NCBI GenBank assembly: GCA_028689615.1
Contig: JAQVCV010000009.1
Location: forward strand, 29,799 to 93,798
DNA from: Bacteroidales bacterium
Lineage (GTDB): Bacteria > Bacteroidota > Bacteroidia > Bacteroidales > TTA-H9
DNA: 64,000 nt
Reading direction: 5' to 3'
A program made the translations under genes and the position numbers. The notes beneath the pieces were generated by a model that searched no databases, was not told the DNA's origin, and worked only from the letters and a program-made list of their open reading frames with translations. This document shows, in pieces, positions 7,363 through 17,027 of this stretch (positions are counted from its first letter, which is position 1; each line of letters starts with the position of its first letter).

Positions 7363-10320
7363 TTACGACCAGCGATTGATGATGTTGAGCAGTTCGGCTC
7401 TTTTATAGGGTTTGGTAAGGTAGTCGTTGAATCCAGCATTTTTAATCTTAGCGGCTTCATCGGCCATTGCAAAGGCGGTAAGAGCTATCACCGGAACACT
7501 GGTGTTGACAGCTCTGATTTGTCGGAACGCCTCATAACCATCCATCACCGGCATCTTGATATCCATGAGGATTAGATCGATGTTGGAGTTTTCTTTAACC
7601 ATATCAAGTGCTTCTTGTCCATTGTGAGCATGCAGAAGGTTGTAGGATGCTTTAAGAAGAATGGTCTCCAAAAAGATAAAATTACTCAACTCATCTTCGG
7701 CAGCTAATATCGTTATCGAGCCGGCATCTTTTTTCTTTACCAAAGTAATCGCGGGCTCTAACTGAGGGATAAACGCCTCTTTGATGGGCAACGATATCCA
7801 GAAGGTTGAACCTTCACGTTCTTTGCTCGTCAGCCAAATTCTACCGCCCATAAGCTCGGTGAAGCCCCTCACCAGACTGAGTCCTAATCCCTGTCCCCCA
7901 TAGCTCTTCCATTGGTTGCTATCAGCTTGTCTGAACGGATTGAAAACAGCTTCCTGCATTGCCTGCGATATCCCGATGCCAGTATCTCTTACATAAATAA
8001 TGGCATTGAAATTGTCGCGCCGGATTCCAATCTTTACTCCTCCCGAAGTGGTGAATTTGAGGGCATTATCAATCAACTTGCTAACCATCTGACCCACTCT
8101 TTTTCCATCGGCAAAGGTAAGAATGGGGTCTTCAGGAAGTTCGGCGGTGAAAGAGAGTCGGCGCTGGCGGGCCGATTCGGTGAATTGTGTGAAGATATTC
8201 GACATCAATTCAGTTAACGAAACCGGCTGAAGGTTAAGACTTGCCTGCCGGGTCTGGAGCAATGATATATCAACAATATCGTTGATAACAGCCGTTAGCC
8301 GGTGGCTGCTTTCTTCAATCAGCTTTGCAAAAACAAGCCGTTGATCGGAAGGTAGATTGGGGTCGGTAATTTGTTCGCTAAAGCCAATAAGTCCATTAAG
8401 AGGCGTTCTGATTTCGTGGGAAATGTTCGACAAAAAGGCCATTTTTAGTTTATCGCTCTCCTCTGCTTTAAGTTTTGCATCCCTAAGCTCGTTGTTGATC
8501 TTCTGAATTTCGGTCAACGATCTGTTCAATTCCTCATTGCTGGCCAGGTATTCCTCGTTAAGTGCCTGGTATTCTTCGTTTTGCTTAAGCAAAGAGGTCT
8601 CGTATTCCTTTTGTTTGGTGATGTCGCGCCCGATGCCAATCAGGCCTGTAATTTTGCCCTGAATATCAGTCAATGGAAGTTTCGATGTGAGCAACCATTT
8701 TGACTCGTTGCGTTGATTGGTAAGAAATTCCTCACGGTTTACAACGACTGATTCGCCTCTCAACACCTTGAAATCGTCAGCCATGAAGGTTTTAGCTGTT
8801 TCAGGCGGGAAGATTTCCTGATCGGTTTTACCAAGAATTTGCTCTGCGGTCAGTCCGGTATTTCTGACGTCGGCATGGTTTGTCACTATTTTTCTTCCAT
8901 CCTTATCTTTCACGTAGATGGCATCGGGAAGGTGATCGATTAGGGTTCGCAGGAGCTTTCGCTCGCTTTTCAGTGTCTGATCGGTCTGACGGAGTGTTGT
9001 AATATCGGTAGCAAAATTCAGCACCGCGGGCAAGCCATCCCAGTCAATTCTCACTGAATTGATTAGATGAAGTCTGGTTTCACCGGTTGAGGTCATTATT
9101 TCCCATTCTTTCAGGCTTGCGGGAATGGTTCCGGCCAACAAGTCGTTAAGGATGTTCACCGCCTCGGCTTGCTCGTCAGGAACTACAAAATCAAATACCG
9201 ACCGACCCATCAACTGCTCTTCAGTATAACCTGTAGCAGCGCATGAGGCAGGATTCACAAAAACTACCCTCATGTTTTGAATCACATAAATGCTTTCGTG
9301 AGCATGGTTAACCAGTTCGCGGTACTTCTCTTCACTTTTCTGCAACTGGTTGTTGGCCAAAGTCAACTGTGCAGTACGTTGCCTGACTTTAGTTCGGAGG
9401 ATAATTATGTTGACGCCTAAGAAAATACCAAGAATCCCGATAATTAAGGCTACTATACCCAATTCTCTGGTGTAGAGAGGATTGATAATCTCCTGCCCGA
9501 TCCATTTTAGGCGAAGAGCCTCTTTCTCATGACGCGTAATTTTGTTGAACCCATTGTTGACCATTTCAAGCATTTTTCTGTTATTCTTCAAAACTGCTCT
9601 GTGAAAATGGCCTGTATAGAGAACGAAAGCTTGCTTGAACTGGCTCTCCAATTTTTGCTTTGTAAGAAAGTAAACGGCAGGTTCACGATCAACACAAAAA
9701 ACTTTAATTTCACCATTGCCAGCAGCTTCTATAACTTTTTGATAGCTGGGATACTCGGCAAAGGAACTGATTCCCTTATTCTTCAGAATTTCAATACAGG
9801 CATCACCAGCCTTCACACCAATGGTGAAACCTTGCAAATTGGTCGGATCGGTTATGCCACTCAAGGTGTGGTGGTAAAAAACCGGGACTTCGATAGCCTC
9901 ATAGGGAGGGGTGAAGCTGTAGAGCCTTTCCCTCTCAGGTGTTTTAAAAATAGTCTCTATCACATCTGCCTTCCCCGATTGGAGATAGCTTTGAGCTTTG
10001 CTCCAATCAACAGCTTCCAGTGTGATTTGGATTCCAGTCTTTTTCGACCACAACATCCATTCATCCACCAGGTAACCAATTAGTTTACCTTCATGGTTGC
10101 GAAAAACAAACGGGGGGTAATTGTCATCGGTCACAACGGTAATGTGCTTTGGGCGGGAAGCTGCTGTATCGAGAGCCTGCACCCCCTTCGACACAGAAGA
10201 AAAGAGGGCAACCAACACCAGAATAACGAAAATCCTGGTTGTTAAATAACTTAAAAACAATAGATTAATATCAGCAGTCGGTTTCACACCGGTATTTTTC
10301 CTGATAGGGTGGGTCTTCAT
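7363..10320 (-). CDS. Hybrid histidine kinase with periplasmic solute-binding sensor, two PAS domains and receiver
   Basis: This is a 985-residue multidomain sensor. Order: signal/transmembrane segment (about 24-45), family 3 solute-binding domain (about 58-280, starting ITVVTDDNYPPF), transmembrane helix (about 287-309), PAS 1 (about 335-445), PAS 2 (about 455-570), coiled coil (575-625), HisKA with His635 in NISHEIRTP, HATPase (about 735-845, with DNALKFT, DTGIGI and GLGLSL), and a C-terminal receiver with phospho-acceptor Asp920 (LILMDIKMP). It has no DNA-binding output, so the signal must leave through another protein. Sensing of an amino-acid-like ligand is inferred from the binding-protein fold. 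It is followed by the LuxE-like gene. Confidence 0.93.
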   Translation of the reverse strand: MKTHPIRKNTGVKPTADINLLFLSYLTTRIFVILVLVALFSSVSKGVQALDTAASRPKHITVVTDDNYPPFVFRNHEGKLIGYLVDEWMLWSKKTGIQITLEAVDWSKAQSYLQSGKADVIETIFKTPERERLYSFTPPYEAIEVPVFYHHTLSGITDPTNLQGFTIGVKAGDACIEILKNKGISSFAEYPSYQKVIEAAGNGEIKVFCVDREPAVYFLTKQKLESQFKQAFVLYTGHFHRAVLKNNRKMLEMVNNGFNKITRHEKEALRLKWIGQEIINPLYTRELGIVALIIGILGIFLGVNIIILRTKVRQRTAQLTLANNQLQKSEEKYRELVNHAHESIYVIQNMRVVFVNPASCAATGYTEEQLMGRSVFDFVVPDEQAEAVNILNDLLAGTIPASLKEWEIMTSTGETRLHLINSVRIDWDGLPAVLNFATDITTLRQTDQTLKSERKLLRTLIDHLPDAIYVKDKDGRKIVTNHADVRNTGLTAEQILGKTDQEIFPPETAKTFMADDFKVLRGESVVVNREEFLTNQRNESKWLLTSKLPLTDIQGKITGLIGIGRDITKQKEYETSLLKQNEEYQALNEEYLASNEELNRSLTEIQKINNELRDAKLKAEESDKLKMAFLSNISHEIRTPLNGLIGFSEQITDPNLPSDQRLVFAKLIEESSHRLTAVINDIVDISLLQTRQASLNLQPVSLTELMSNIFTQFTESARQRRLSFTAELPEDPILTFADGKRVGQMVSKLIDNALKFTTSGGVKIGIRRDNFNAIIYVRDTGIGISQAMQEAVFNPFRQADSNQWKSYGGQGLGLSLVRGFTELMGGRIWLTSKEREGSTFWISLPIKEAFIPQLEPAITLVKKKDAGSITILAAEDELSNFIFLETILLKASYNLLHAHNGQEALDMVKENSNIDLILMDIKMPVMDGYEAFRQIRAVNTSVPVIALTAFAMADEAAKIKNAGFNDYLTKPYKRAELLNIINRWS

Positions 10321-10366
10321 GCTACGATTGCATTAAGGAGAATCAATAATCCGCCAAATAGTATTT

Positions 10367-10396
10367 CAAAGATACATCAAATAATAATTGGCACAA
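10367..10396 (-). promoter_or_regulatory. Promoter of the hybrid kinase gene
   Basis: On the minus strand TTG (complement of 10394-10396), a 19-base spacer and TATCTTTG (complement of 10367-10374) match the Bacteroidota consensus, 46 bases before the ATG at 10320. Confidence 0.75.
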
Positions 10397-10545
10397 CGCA
10401 AGAGGCACATTTTGCCTTTCTGCTGTTTGTTGAAATTCATACATGATGAGTTTCAATTGCTTTCTATGCCTTTATGCATGAAAGAAGAATCAACCAATTA
10501 CCGAAATAATTCAGAGGGTATCAAAAAGCCTGACGCCCTTTTTCG

Positions 10546-10553
10546 TACATTTG
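10546..10553 (+). promoter_or_regulatory. -7 element upstream of purH
   Basis: TACATTTG matches TAnnTTTG 35 bases before the purH start. No clear TTG is at the expected -33 distance. Confidence 0.6.
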
Positions 10554-10588
10554 CAACGCCATTACCAACCCTATTTTGAAATATCAAC

Positions 10589-12115
10589 ATGGACGAAAAC
10601 AGAAAAATACGGTCAGCTCTGGTGTCGGTTTGGGATAAAACCGGACTGGAGCCAATCATCAGAAAATTGCACGTTTTGGGTGTCAAATTGATCAGCACCG
10701 GCGGTACACAGGAGTATATTCAATCGCTGGGCATTGAATCCACTGCGGTTGAATCGCTTACCGGATATCCTGCAGTTTTTGGGGGAAGAGTTAAAACCCT
10801 TCATCCGGCCGTGTTCGGCGGAATTTTGTTTCGCCGCGACGACCCTGAACATTTGAGTGAACAGAAACAATTTCATATTGAACCTGTTGATTTGGTGATT
10901 GTTGACCTCTATCCCTTTTCAAAAACAGTTGCCACCACCAACCTGGAAGCCGACATCATCGAAAAAATCGATATCGGGGGCATAAGCCTTATCAGAGCCG
11001 CTGCCAAGAACTATTCCGATGTATTGGTTGTGCCATCGGTTGACGATTACCCCGTGCTTCTTGACATACTCGAGCAGCATCAGGGAATCAGCACATTAGC
11101 ACAACGCAGAGGTATGGCTGCTCGTTCTTTTGCTGTTTCTTCGGAGTATGACACGGCCATTTTTAACTACTTCAACAGAGTTGAGCAATTGCCGGCAATT
11201 CGCATAGCCTCATCACAAGCTGTTTCGTTGCGTTATGGTGAAAACCCGCATCAAAAGGGAACTTTTTATGGCGATCAAAGCGCTGTTTTTGAGAAACTTC
11301 ATGGCAAAGAAATCTCTTACAACAACCTTCTTGATCTGGAGGCTGGTATCTCGCTCGTGCACGATCTTGACCAAGCGGCTTTTGCCATCCTGAAGCACAA
11401 CAATGCCTGTGGTGTTGCCCAACGACCCACAGCCGTTCAGGCCTGGGAAGCAGCTCTGGCAGGTGATCCCATTTCGGCCTTTGGCGGAGTGTTGGTTACC
11501 AATGTTCCTGTTGATAAAGTCACGGCAGAACAGATCAACAAGCTGTTCTTCGAGATTATTCTGGCACCCGATTATGAAGCCGGTGTTTTTGAATTGCTGG
11601 CATCCAAAAAGAATCGGATCATTCTGCGTTCACGACCTTTCGAACTGGCATCAGTGCAGTTCCGCTCCCTTCTGAACGGAGTTTTGGTGCAGGATAAGGA
11701 TTTAAAAACTGAAAGCGAAAAAGACCTGACTACAGCAACAAACAGAACAGCCAGTTCTGAGGAGCTTTCCGACTTGTTGTTTGCCAACCGTTTGGTGAAA
11801 CATGCCCGTTCAAACGCCATCGTAATTGTTAAAAACATGCAACTTATCGGGGTTGGGGCAGGGCAGACCTCCAGGGTTGACGCTGTTAAACAGGCCATTG
11901 AAAAAGCGAGAAGTTTTGGTTTCGATCCACGAGGTGCTGTCATGGCCTCCGACGCTTATTTCCCGTTTTCCGATTCGGTACAGCTGGCGCATGAGGCCGG
12001 AATTACTGCCGTGATTCAGCCGGGAGGATCGGTTCGCGATGGCGATTCAATTGCATTTGCCAACGAAAATGGAATGGCGATGGTGATGACCGGTGTGCGC
12101 CATTTCCGTCATTAA
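10589..12115 (+). CDS. purH: Bifunctional AICAR formyltransferase / IMP cyclohydrolase
   Basis: The 508-residue protein performs the last two steps of IMP synthesis: formylation of AICAR by 10-formyl-THF, then ring closure. The N-terminal MGS-like cyclohydrolase domain shows ALVSVWDKTGLEPI, ISTGGTQEYI and GGRVKTLHPAVFGGIL. The transformylase domain shows RYGENPHQKG (about residue 213) and the catalytic KHNNACGVA (about 268). The length is normal for the compact bacterial form. It is followed by mreB after 34 bases, an arrangement common in Bacteroidota, and probably heads a purH-mreB-mreC unit. Confidence 0.97.
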   Translation: MDENRKIRSALVSVWDKTGLEPIIRKLHVLGVKLISTGGTQEYIQSLGIESTAVESLTGYPAVFGGRVKTLHPAVFGGILFRRDDPEHLSEQKQFHIEPVDLVIVDLYPFSKTVATTNLEADIIEKIDIGGISLIRAAAKNYSDVLVVPSVDDYPVLLDILEQHQGISTLAQRRGMAARSFAVSSEYDTAIFNYFNRVEQLPAIRIASSQAVSLRYGENPHQKGTFYGDQSAVFEKLHGKEISYNNLLDLEAGISLVHDLDQAAFAILKHNNACGVAQRPTAVQAWEAALAGDPISAFGGVLVTNVPVDKVTAEQINKLFFEIILAPDYEAGVFELLASKKNRIILRSRPFELASVQFRSLLNGVLVQDKDLKTESEKDLTTATNRTASSEELSDLLFANRLVKHARSNAIVIVKNMQLIGVGAGQTSRVDAVKQAIEKARSFGFDPRGAVMASDAYFPFSDSVQLAHEAGITAVIQPGGSVRDGDSIAFANENGMAMVMTGVRHFRH

Positions 12116-12149
12116 TCAGTAAATATCAAAACGATAAACGAAGAATATC

Positions 12150-13172
12150 ATGGGACTTTTCTCTCTCTTCACAAAAGAAATTGCTATGGACCTTGGCACG
12201 GCCAATACCGTTATCATTCATAATGATAAGGTTGTGGTTGACGAGCCCTCCATTGTTGCTATAGAACGCCGTTCGGGAAAAATCATCGCGGTTGGGAAAC
12301 GGGCGCAGATGATGCACGGCAAAACACACGAAAATATTAAAACAATCAGGCCGTTGCGTGATGGGGTTATCGCCGATTTTCAAGCTGCCGAGTACATGAT
12401 GCGCGAAATGATCAAAATGATCCCCGGACGCAAAACAATGCTTCCGCAATCGTTACGTATGGTCATTTGCATACCATCCGGAATTACCGAGGTGGAAGAG
12501 AGGGCTGTGAAAGATTCGGCTGAACAGGCTGGTGCTAAAGATGTAAGACTTATTCACGAGCCCATGGCCGCCGCCATTGGTATTGGCATTGATGTGATGG
12601 AGCCAACCGGTAACATGATCATCGACATCGGTGGCGGAACCTCCGAAATAGCTGTTATCGCGCTTGGAGGTATCGTTACCAACGAGTCGATTAGAATTGC
12701 TGGCGACGATTTCAATGCTGATATAGAGGAATATATGAAAAAACAGCACAACATCAATATCGGTGAGCGCACAGCTGAGCGTATCAAAATTGAAGTGGGT
12801 GCTGCCGTTACCGAACTCGATAGTCCTCCTCCCGACTATGCCGTTCACGGGCGTGATATGCTCACTGGCATACCTAAAGAAATTTTAGTCAACTACAGCG
12901 AAATAGCTCACTGTCTTGACAAATCAATTTCGAAAATTGAAACTGCTGTTATCCACGCGCTTGAAATGACTCCACCTGAGCTTTCGGCCGATATCTACCG
13001 AACAGGGATTTATCTGGCTGGCGGCGGTGGCTTGCTAAGGGGCCTCGACAAACGACTTCACAACAAAACTAAACTTCCGGTTCATGTTGCCGAAGACCCT
13101 TTACGTGCAGTAGCCCGCGGAACAGGCATAGCGCTAAAGAATTTCGAGAAATTCACATTTCTTATTAAGTGA
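12150..13172 (+). CDS. mreB: Rod shape-determining protein MreB
   Basis: This is a 340-residue bacterial actin that forms membrane-associated filaments directing lateral wall synthesis. The amphipathic start MGLFSLFTKE is followed by the phosphate 1 loop (MDLGTANTVI), phosphate 2 (IDIGGGTSEIAVI, about 152-164), a GERTAERIK segment, and the adenosine loop (LAGGGGLLRGLD, about 289-300). The length is standard. It lies between purH and mreC; the 103 bases before mreC contain only a weak TTAATTTTA element. Confidence 0.98.
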   Translation: MGLFSLFTKEIAMDLGTANTVIIHNDKVVVDEPSIVAIERRSGKIIAVGKRAQMMHGKTHENIKTIRPLRDGVIADFQAAEYMMREMIKMIPGRKTMLPQSLRMVICIPSGITEVEERAVKDSAEQAGAKDVRLIHEPMAAAIGIGIDVMEPTGNMIIDIGGGTSEIAVIALGGIVTNESIRIAGDDFNADIEEYMKKQHNINIGERTAERIKIEVGAAVTELDSPPPDYAVHGRDMLTGIPKEILVNYSEIAHCLDKSISKIETAVIHALEMTPPELSADIYRTGIYLAGGGGLLRGLDKRLHNKTKLPVHVAEDPLRAVARGTGIALKNFEKFTFLIK

Positions 13173-13275
13173 TGCAGCCCGCTGATGCTTCTCTTCAAAG
13201 TTATTCACGATAACCTCTTTTGAGTAGTCTGATTGATGCCACAACCTATTAATTTTAAAGGCTGATAGTTACCTG

Positions 13276-14124
13276 ATGCGCAATTTTGTCAAGTTTCTGA
13301 TACGGTACCATTATACCCTCCTTTTTCTGGTTTTGCTGACTGTATCGATTGGCGTTGTTGTGCAATTTAACCACCATCCCGGGGCGGCCTTTTTCAGGCA
13401 TTTAACAGCCGTATCGGGTTCGGTAGAAAAAACAGCCAGCTCATTTACCGGCTACTTTGATTTGATCAGTGAGAACCGCAGGTTGGCCGATCAAAACGCC
13501 CGCTTTCTGGTGCAGCAGAATTTATCGAAATTGCACCGCGACAGCAGCGTTGTATCGATAGCTGACACCAATACTCTTCAGCGTTACACTTATCTTCCTG
13601 CCAAAGTGGTTGGAAATTCGGTAAACCGGCGCAACAATTTTATCATGATTGATAAAGGAGCCCTCGATGGAGTTGAAAAGGATATGGGAGTGATTGGACC
13701 CGACGGGGTGGTTGGGATTGTGGTGAGTGTGGCTCCCCATTTTTCATCGGTAATGTCGCTCCTTCACGAAGCTGCACTTATCAGCGCCAAACACAAACCT
13801 ACCAATCAGTTAGGTTCGGTTGTGTGGAATGGAACCAGCTACAAGCGAGCCTCCCTTATCAACCTTCCGGTGCATGTGCCTCTAAAGATTGGCGACTCAG
13901 TGATAACCAGTGGGTTTTCTGTTATCTTTCCAGAAGGAATCCCAATCGGGCGAATTCGCCAGTTCAAACCCGACCAGGGCGATTATTACAGCATTTCGAT
14001 TGATTTGTTTACCGATTTCAACGCCCTGAGCTGGGTTTATGTTGTTAAAAATCTGTTTGCCGCAGAGCAGCAGGGTTTGATTGATGAACAAAACAAAATA
14101 GTACAACCTCCCACCGGCCGATAA
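13276..14124 (+). CDS. mreC: Rod shape-determining protein MreC
   Basis: The 282-residue protein has one N-terminal transmembrane helix (about 13-32, YTLLFLVLLTVSIGVVVQF), a coiled coil (about 60-85) and the paired beta-barrel periplasmic domain (ARVVGNSV-like region: YLPAKVVGNSVNRRNNFIMIDKGA split over about 110-135; GVIGPDGVVGIV at about 141-152). MreC links MreB filaments to the periplasmic synthesis complex. The usual downstream genes mreD, penicillin-binding protein 2 and rodA are absent; a convergent small gene follows. Confidence 0.95.
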   Translation: MRNFVKFLIRYHYTLLFLVLLTVSIGVVVQFNHHPGAAFFRHLTAVSGSVEKTASSFTGYFDLISENRRLADQNARFLVQQNLSKLHRDSSVVSIADTNTLQRYTYLPAKVVGNSVNRRNNFIMIDKGALDGVEKDMGVIGPDGVVGIVVSVAPHFSSVMSLLHEAALISAKHKPTNQLGSVVWNGTSYKRASLINLPVHVPLKIGDSVITSGFSVIFPEGIPIGRIRQFKPDQGDYYSISIDLFTDFNALSWVYVVKNLFAAEQQGLIDEQNKIVQPPTGR

Positions 14125-14204
14125 GCAATTCCTTGGTGGTTAATCTGAAAAGAGTGTGACAACAGGCAGCATTAAACAATCTGAAAATCAGATTCCGGCT
14201 CGGT

Positions 14205-14423
14205 TTATCCTTCCAAAAGAAACTCGTTGAGGTATTTCTTGAGTTTGTTGGAGAGTTCGTGCAGCGTTCGAAGTTTGTCGATCTCTTCTTTTCGGTTGAA
14301 ATTCTCGCTGTTCTGACGTCGCAGCATCTCCTTTTCGAGGTGATCGGCCATTTTTTGGGTAGCCAGATAAACAATCCGTGCTTCTGCAAGCGACAGATCC
14401 AGCGATTTAACAGAGTTGGTCAT
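14205..14423 (-). CDS. Small coiled-coil protein of unknown function
   Basis: The 72-residue product is highly charged and predicted almost wholly helical (SLAEARIVYLATQKMADHLE, then EEIDKLRTLHELSNKLKKYL with heptad-like Leu spacing). It has no signal peptide or membrane segment. It is convergent with mreC and downstream of the alkaline phosphatase gene on the same strand, 94 bases away. No family is recognised. The codon pattern and a start in a sensible place support a real gene, with moderate confidence. Confidence 0.6.
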   Translation of the reverse strand: MTNSVKSLDLSLAEARIVYLATQKMADHLEKEMLRRQNSENFNRKEEIDKLRTLHELSNKLKKYLNEFLLEG

Positions 14424-14467
14424 GGGGATGCATGTATTTTTTCGAATGTGAAAACGATTCCGTGAAA

Positions 14468-14490
14468 GATCTTCTGTTCAACAGAAGGCT
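14468..14490 (-). terminator. Possible weak terminator after the alkaline phosphatase gene
   Basis: A perfect 8-bp inverted repeat (CTTCTGTT, one base, AACAGAAG, 14471-14487) lies 31 bases past the stop on the minus strand. Only a poor T-tract follows (ATCTTT), so termination is uncertain; it could instead be a protein-binding palindrome. Confidence 0.35.
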
Positions 14491-14517
14491 TTTGAGGGAA
14501 CGTTAGGTAATGCAAAT

Positions 14518-15975
14518 TTATTTTATCTCTGGAAGGTCGAGCAAAAGGGCAATGTTACGAGGAATGTCGGTGTTGTCGATCCAACCATCGAAAAGCTGCT
14601 GGCCTGTTCCCTTTGCCATCACCGGCACAGGAATGCCTGTATGAGCCCATGTTGTCCAGCCTACACCTGCTTTGTGCGCCAATATTTTACGCGCCATAAC
14701 GGCTACCGGATCGTAATTGTCGTACAACATGGTGTTTTCTTCTTTCATGAGGCTTACCTTTTCTTTCGACATGCTGGCCATGAATGCTTCGCGCAATTGC
14801 TCCTTTTCCCAATCGTTGAGCTTTATTTCGGCACCAAGTCCAAAATCGGCAGCAACCATCCGCATCACAGAATCAAACTGAACTTGGTGCACGGGAGTCC
14901 TTTTCTTATAGGCTTTTAATTTCCCTTCAAAGGCGTCGTGAGATGCCTTCTGGTGATCGATCAAGGCAAAGTTGGTTTCGTATTTGGTAACAGCATATCC
15001 CAGGGTTAGTCCTCCGGTTTCATGGTCGGCTGTTACGATTATAAGGGTTTCATCGGGGTGCTTGGAATAGAATTCCAAGGCATGGCCAATGGCTTTATCC
15101 AATTCCAGAACCTCGCCCACCACTGCACCAGCATCGTTGGCATGGGCGGCCCAGTCAATTTTTCCCCCTTCAACCATCATGAAGAAGCCCGCCGGGTTGT
15201 TGAGAACTTCTATCCCTTTTTTTACAATTTGGCTGAGGCTGAAGCTCTCGTTGGTTATGTCGATTTGATAGGGCATATCGGCATCATCGCTCAGAACCGG
15301 GTTAACAACCATGAGGGGGAGGCTGCGCGAGGTAACCGTGTCAAAGGGCTGTTTTGCAGAGATTATTTGAAACCCGCTCGTTTTGGCTTGTTCGTACAAA
15401 TCGGGCTGGTTTCTTTTCTTTCCTTTGGGATATTTAAAACCACCGCCACCAAAATAGTCGAATCGCGATTTTATAAGTTGTTCGCCTATTTCATAATACA
15501 TGTTTCTATCGGGTTGATGGGCGTAAAAGGCCGACGGCGTAGCATGATCGATGCTTACCGTGGTGATGATACCCACTTTCATCCCTTTGGCTTTGGCTCT
15601 GGCAGCTATAGAGTAGAGCGGGCGCAACCTCGCTGAATCCATCCCTATGGTGTTGATGGATGTTTTGGTGCCTGATGCCAGGGCAGTGCCGGCCGCTGCC
15701 GATCCTGTAACAAACCTGTTTTTTGCATGGGTCATCGCGAGGCTCACCACAGGGAATCCTGTCATGTTGAGCTGTCTTCCACCAGTTTTAGATTCGCGCG
15801 ACGCTAAAACTGCTTCGGTAAGGGCAACATGCGAAACGCCCATCCCATCGCCGATAAAAAGAAACACATATTTGGGGTTTGCATTTTTAACAGGAGGTTC
15901 ACTACCATATGAAAGATACTGGAATACAGTTGCAAAAACAAGCAACACGATTCCTGTTTTAATTTTATAGATCAT
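14518..15975 (-). CDS. Alkaline phosphatase, PhoA family
   Basis: The 485-residue exported phosphomonoesterase releases phosphate from organic phosphates. The ATG at 15975 (MIYKIKTGIV) gives a proper signal peptide; an upstream in-frame ATG at 16014 precedes the promoter. Motifs: metal-binding FLFIGDGMG (about 37-45), the nucleophile region VTGSAAAGTALASG (about 90-103), EGGKIDWAAHAND (about 280-292), TADHETGGLTLG (about 333-344) and a late His segment WTTWAHTGIPVPV. All zinc/magnesium ligand blocks are present. It is a single-gene unit; no Pho box can be recognised by eye in this phylum. Confidence 0.93.
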   Translation of the reverse strand: MIYKIKTGIVLLVFATVFQYLSYGSEPPVKNANPKYVFLFIGDGMGVSHVALTEAVLASRESKTGGRQLNMTGFPVVSLAMTHAKNRFVTGSAAAGTALASGTKTSINTIGMDSARLRPLYSIAARAKAKGMKVGIITTVSIDHATPSAFYAHQPDRNMYYEIGEQLIKSRFDYFGGGGFKYPKGKKRNQPDLYEQAKTSGFQIISAKQPFDTVTSRSLPLMVVNPVLSDDADMPYQIDITNESFSLSQIVKKGIEVLNNPAGFFMMVEGGKIDWAAHANDAGAVVGEVLELDKAIGHALEFYSKHPDETLIIVTADHETGGLTLGYAVTKYETNFALIDHQKASHDAFEGKLKAYKKRTPVHQVQFDSVMRMVAADFGLGAEIKLNDWEKEQLREAFMASMSKEKVSLMKEENTMLYDNYDPVAVMARKILAHKAGVGWTTWAHTGIPVPVMAKGTGQQLFDGWIDNTDIPRNIALLLDLPEIK

Positions 15976-16000
15976 TGTTTGAGGTTTTTTATCAATTTTG

Positions 16001-16008
16001 CAAAAGTA
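16001..16008 (-). promoter_or_regulatory. -7 element of the alkaline phosphatase gene
   Basis: The minus strand reads TACTTTTG, a match to TAnnTTTG, 26 bases before the chosen start at 15975. This position excludes the upstream ATG at 16014. Confidence 0.65.
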
Positions 16009-16097
16009 TGACATTTACCGGTGTTGTAGTTTAACAAACCTTCATTGGATTGTTAATCCTTCGTGCAGGTAATAATATTGATACCCCTGGCTGGCAG

Positions 16098-17027
16098 ATG
16101 AATAGAATTTTTACGATAGGCGAAACCGTTTTTGATCTGATTTTTTCAGGAGGTCAACCCGAAGCTGGTAAGGCCGGCGGAGCTATGCTCAACACTGCCG
16201 TAACCCTGGGTCGGCTTCGGATGATGCCTCATCTCATAACCGAAATAGCCAACGATGCTTTGGGCGATGTTATCGTGGAGTTCTTAAAAACCAATGGTGT
16301 GGATACCAGTTTTAGCTACAGGTACTCCGACGGCAAGACGCCCCTGGCTTTAGCTTTTTTAGACTCCGCGGGCAATGCGTCGTATTCCTTTTACAGGCAT
16401 TCTCCCACCGATCGGTTGGCAGTTGCTGCTCCAAAATTTACTTCCGACGATCTGGTGATGTTTGGCTCTTATTTCAGCATCAGCCCCCCTCTTCGTCCTG
16501 CTGTGCAAAATGTTTTGAGAGATGCTGTCAAAGCTGGGGCTGCCTTGTTTTACGATCCCAATTTCAGACAGTCGCACCAGGATGAATTGCCCTTGTTGCT
16601 TCCTGCTGTTGAAGAGAACCTTATGATGGCCAAGGTTGTGCGGGGCTCTGATGAGGATTTTTTTGCCCTGTTTGGCGATCGTGATGCTGACGAAGCTCAC
16701 AATCGCTGCCCCAACGCGATCCTGTTTTATACCATGGGAAAGAAAGGATGCTTCATGATAACCCCCGAAGGGCACACCCATTATTGGGAAGCCCTTCCAA
16801 TTGTTCCGGTGAGCACTATTGGAGCCGGCGATACTTTTAACGCTGCCCTTGCCTATGGTATTTGGTTTGAAAACCTTACTTTTGATGCCGTTCACAATCC
16901 GGCCTGCCCCGTTTGGGATTCCATTGTAAAAAGAGCCCTTCGGATGTCGGCCTCCGTATGTTTAAGCTACGATAATTATATTTCCCAACAACTTGCCGAT
17001 CAGATTTACGATGGCACCGAAGACTGA
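16098..17027 (+). CDS. PfkB/ribokinase-family sugar kinase
   Basis: The 309-residue protein starts at the ATG at 16098 (MNRIFTIGETVFDLIF), the typical family N-terminus; an upstream in-frame start at 16050 adds residues that do not fit. It shows the PfkB glycine region GKAGGAMLNTAVTLGRL (about 25-41), AGNASYSFYR and the C-terminal signature STIGAGDTFNAALAYG with catalytic Asp (about 245-260). It phosphorylates a sugar with ATP; fructokinase-like specificity is likely but not provable. Its last 17 bases overlap the next gene, which encodes a RhaD-like aldolase homologue, so the two are coupled. Confidence 0.88.
   Translation: MNRIFTIGETVFDLIFSGGQPEAGKAGGAMLNTAVTLGRLRMMPHLITEIANDALGDVIVEFLKTNGVDTSFSYRYSDGKTPLALAFLDSAGNASYSFYRHSPTDRLAVAAPKFTSDDLVMFGSYFSISPPLRPAVQNVLRDAVKAGAALFYDPNFRQSHQDELPLLLPAVEENLMMAKVVRGSDEDFFALFGDRDADEAHNRCPNAILFYTMGKKGCFMITPEGHTHYWEALPIVPVSTIGAGDTFNAALAYGIWFENLTFDAVHNPACPVWDSIVKRALRMSASVCLSYDNYISQQLADQIYDGTED

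Noticed and set aside
14178..14194. AATCTG/CAGATT hairpin between mreC and the small coiled-coil gene
   Set aside because: The six-pair stem with no T-run is too weak to call a terminator.
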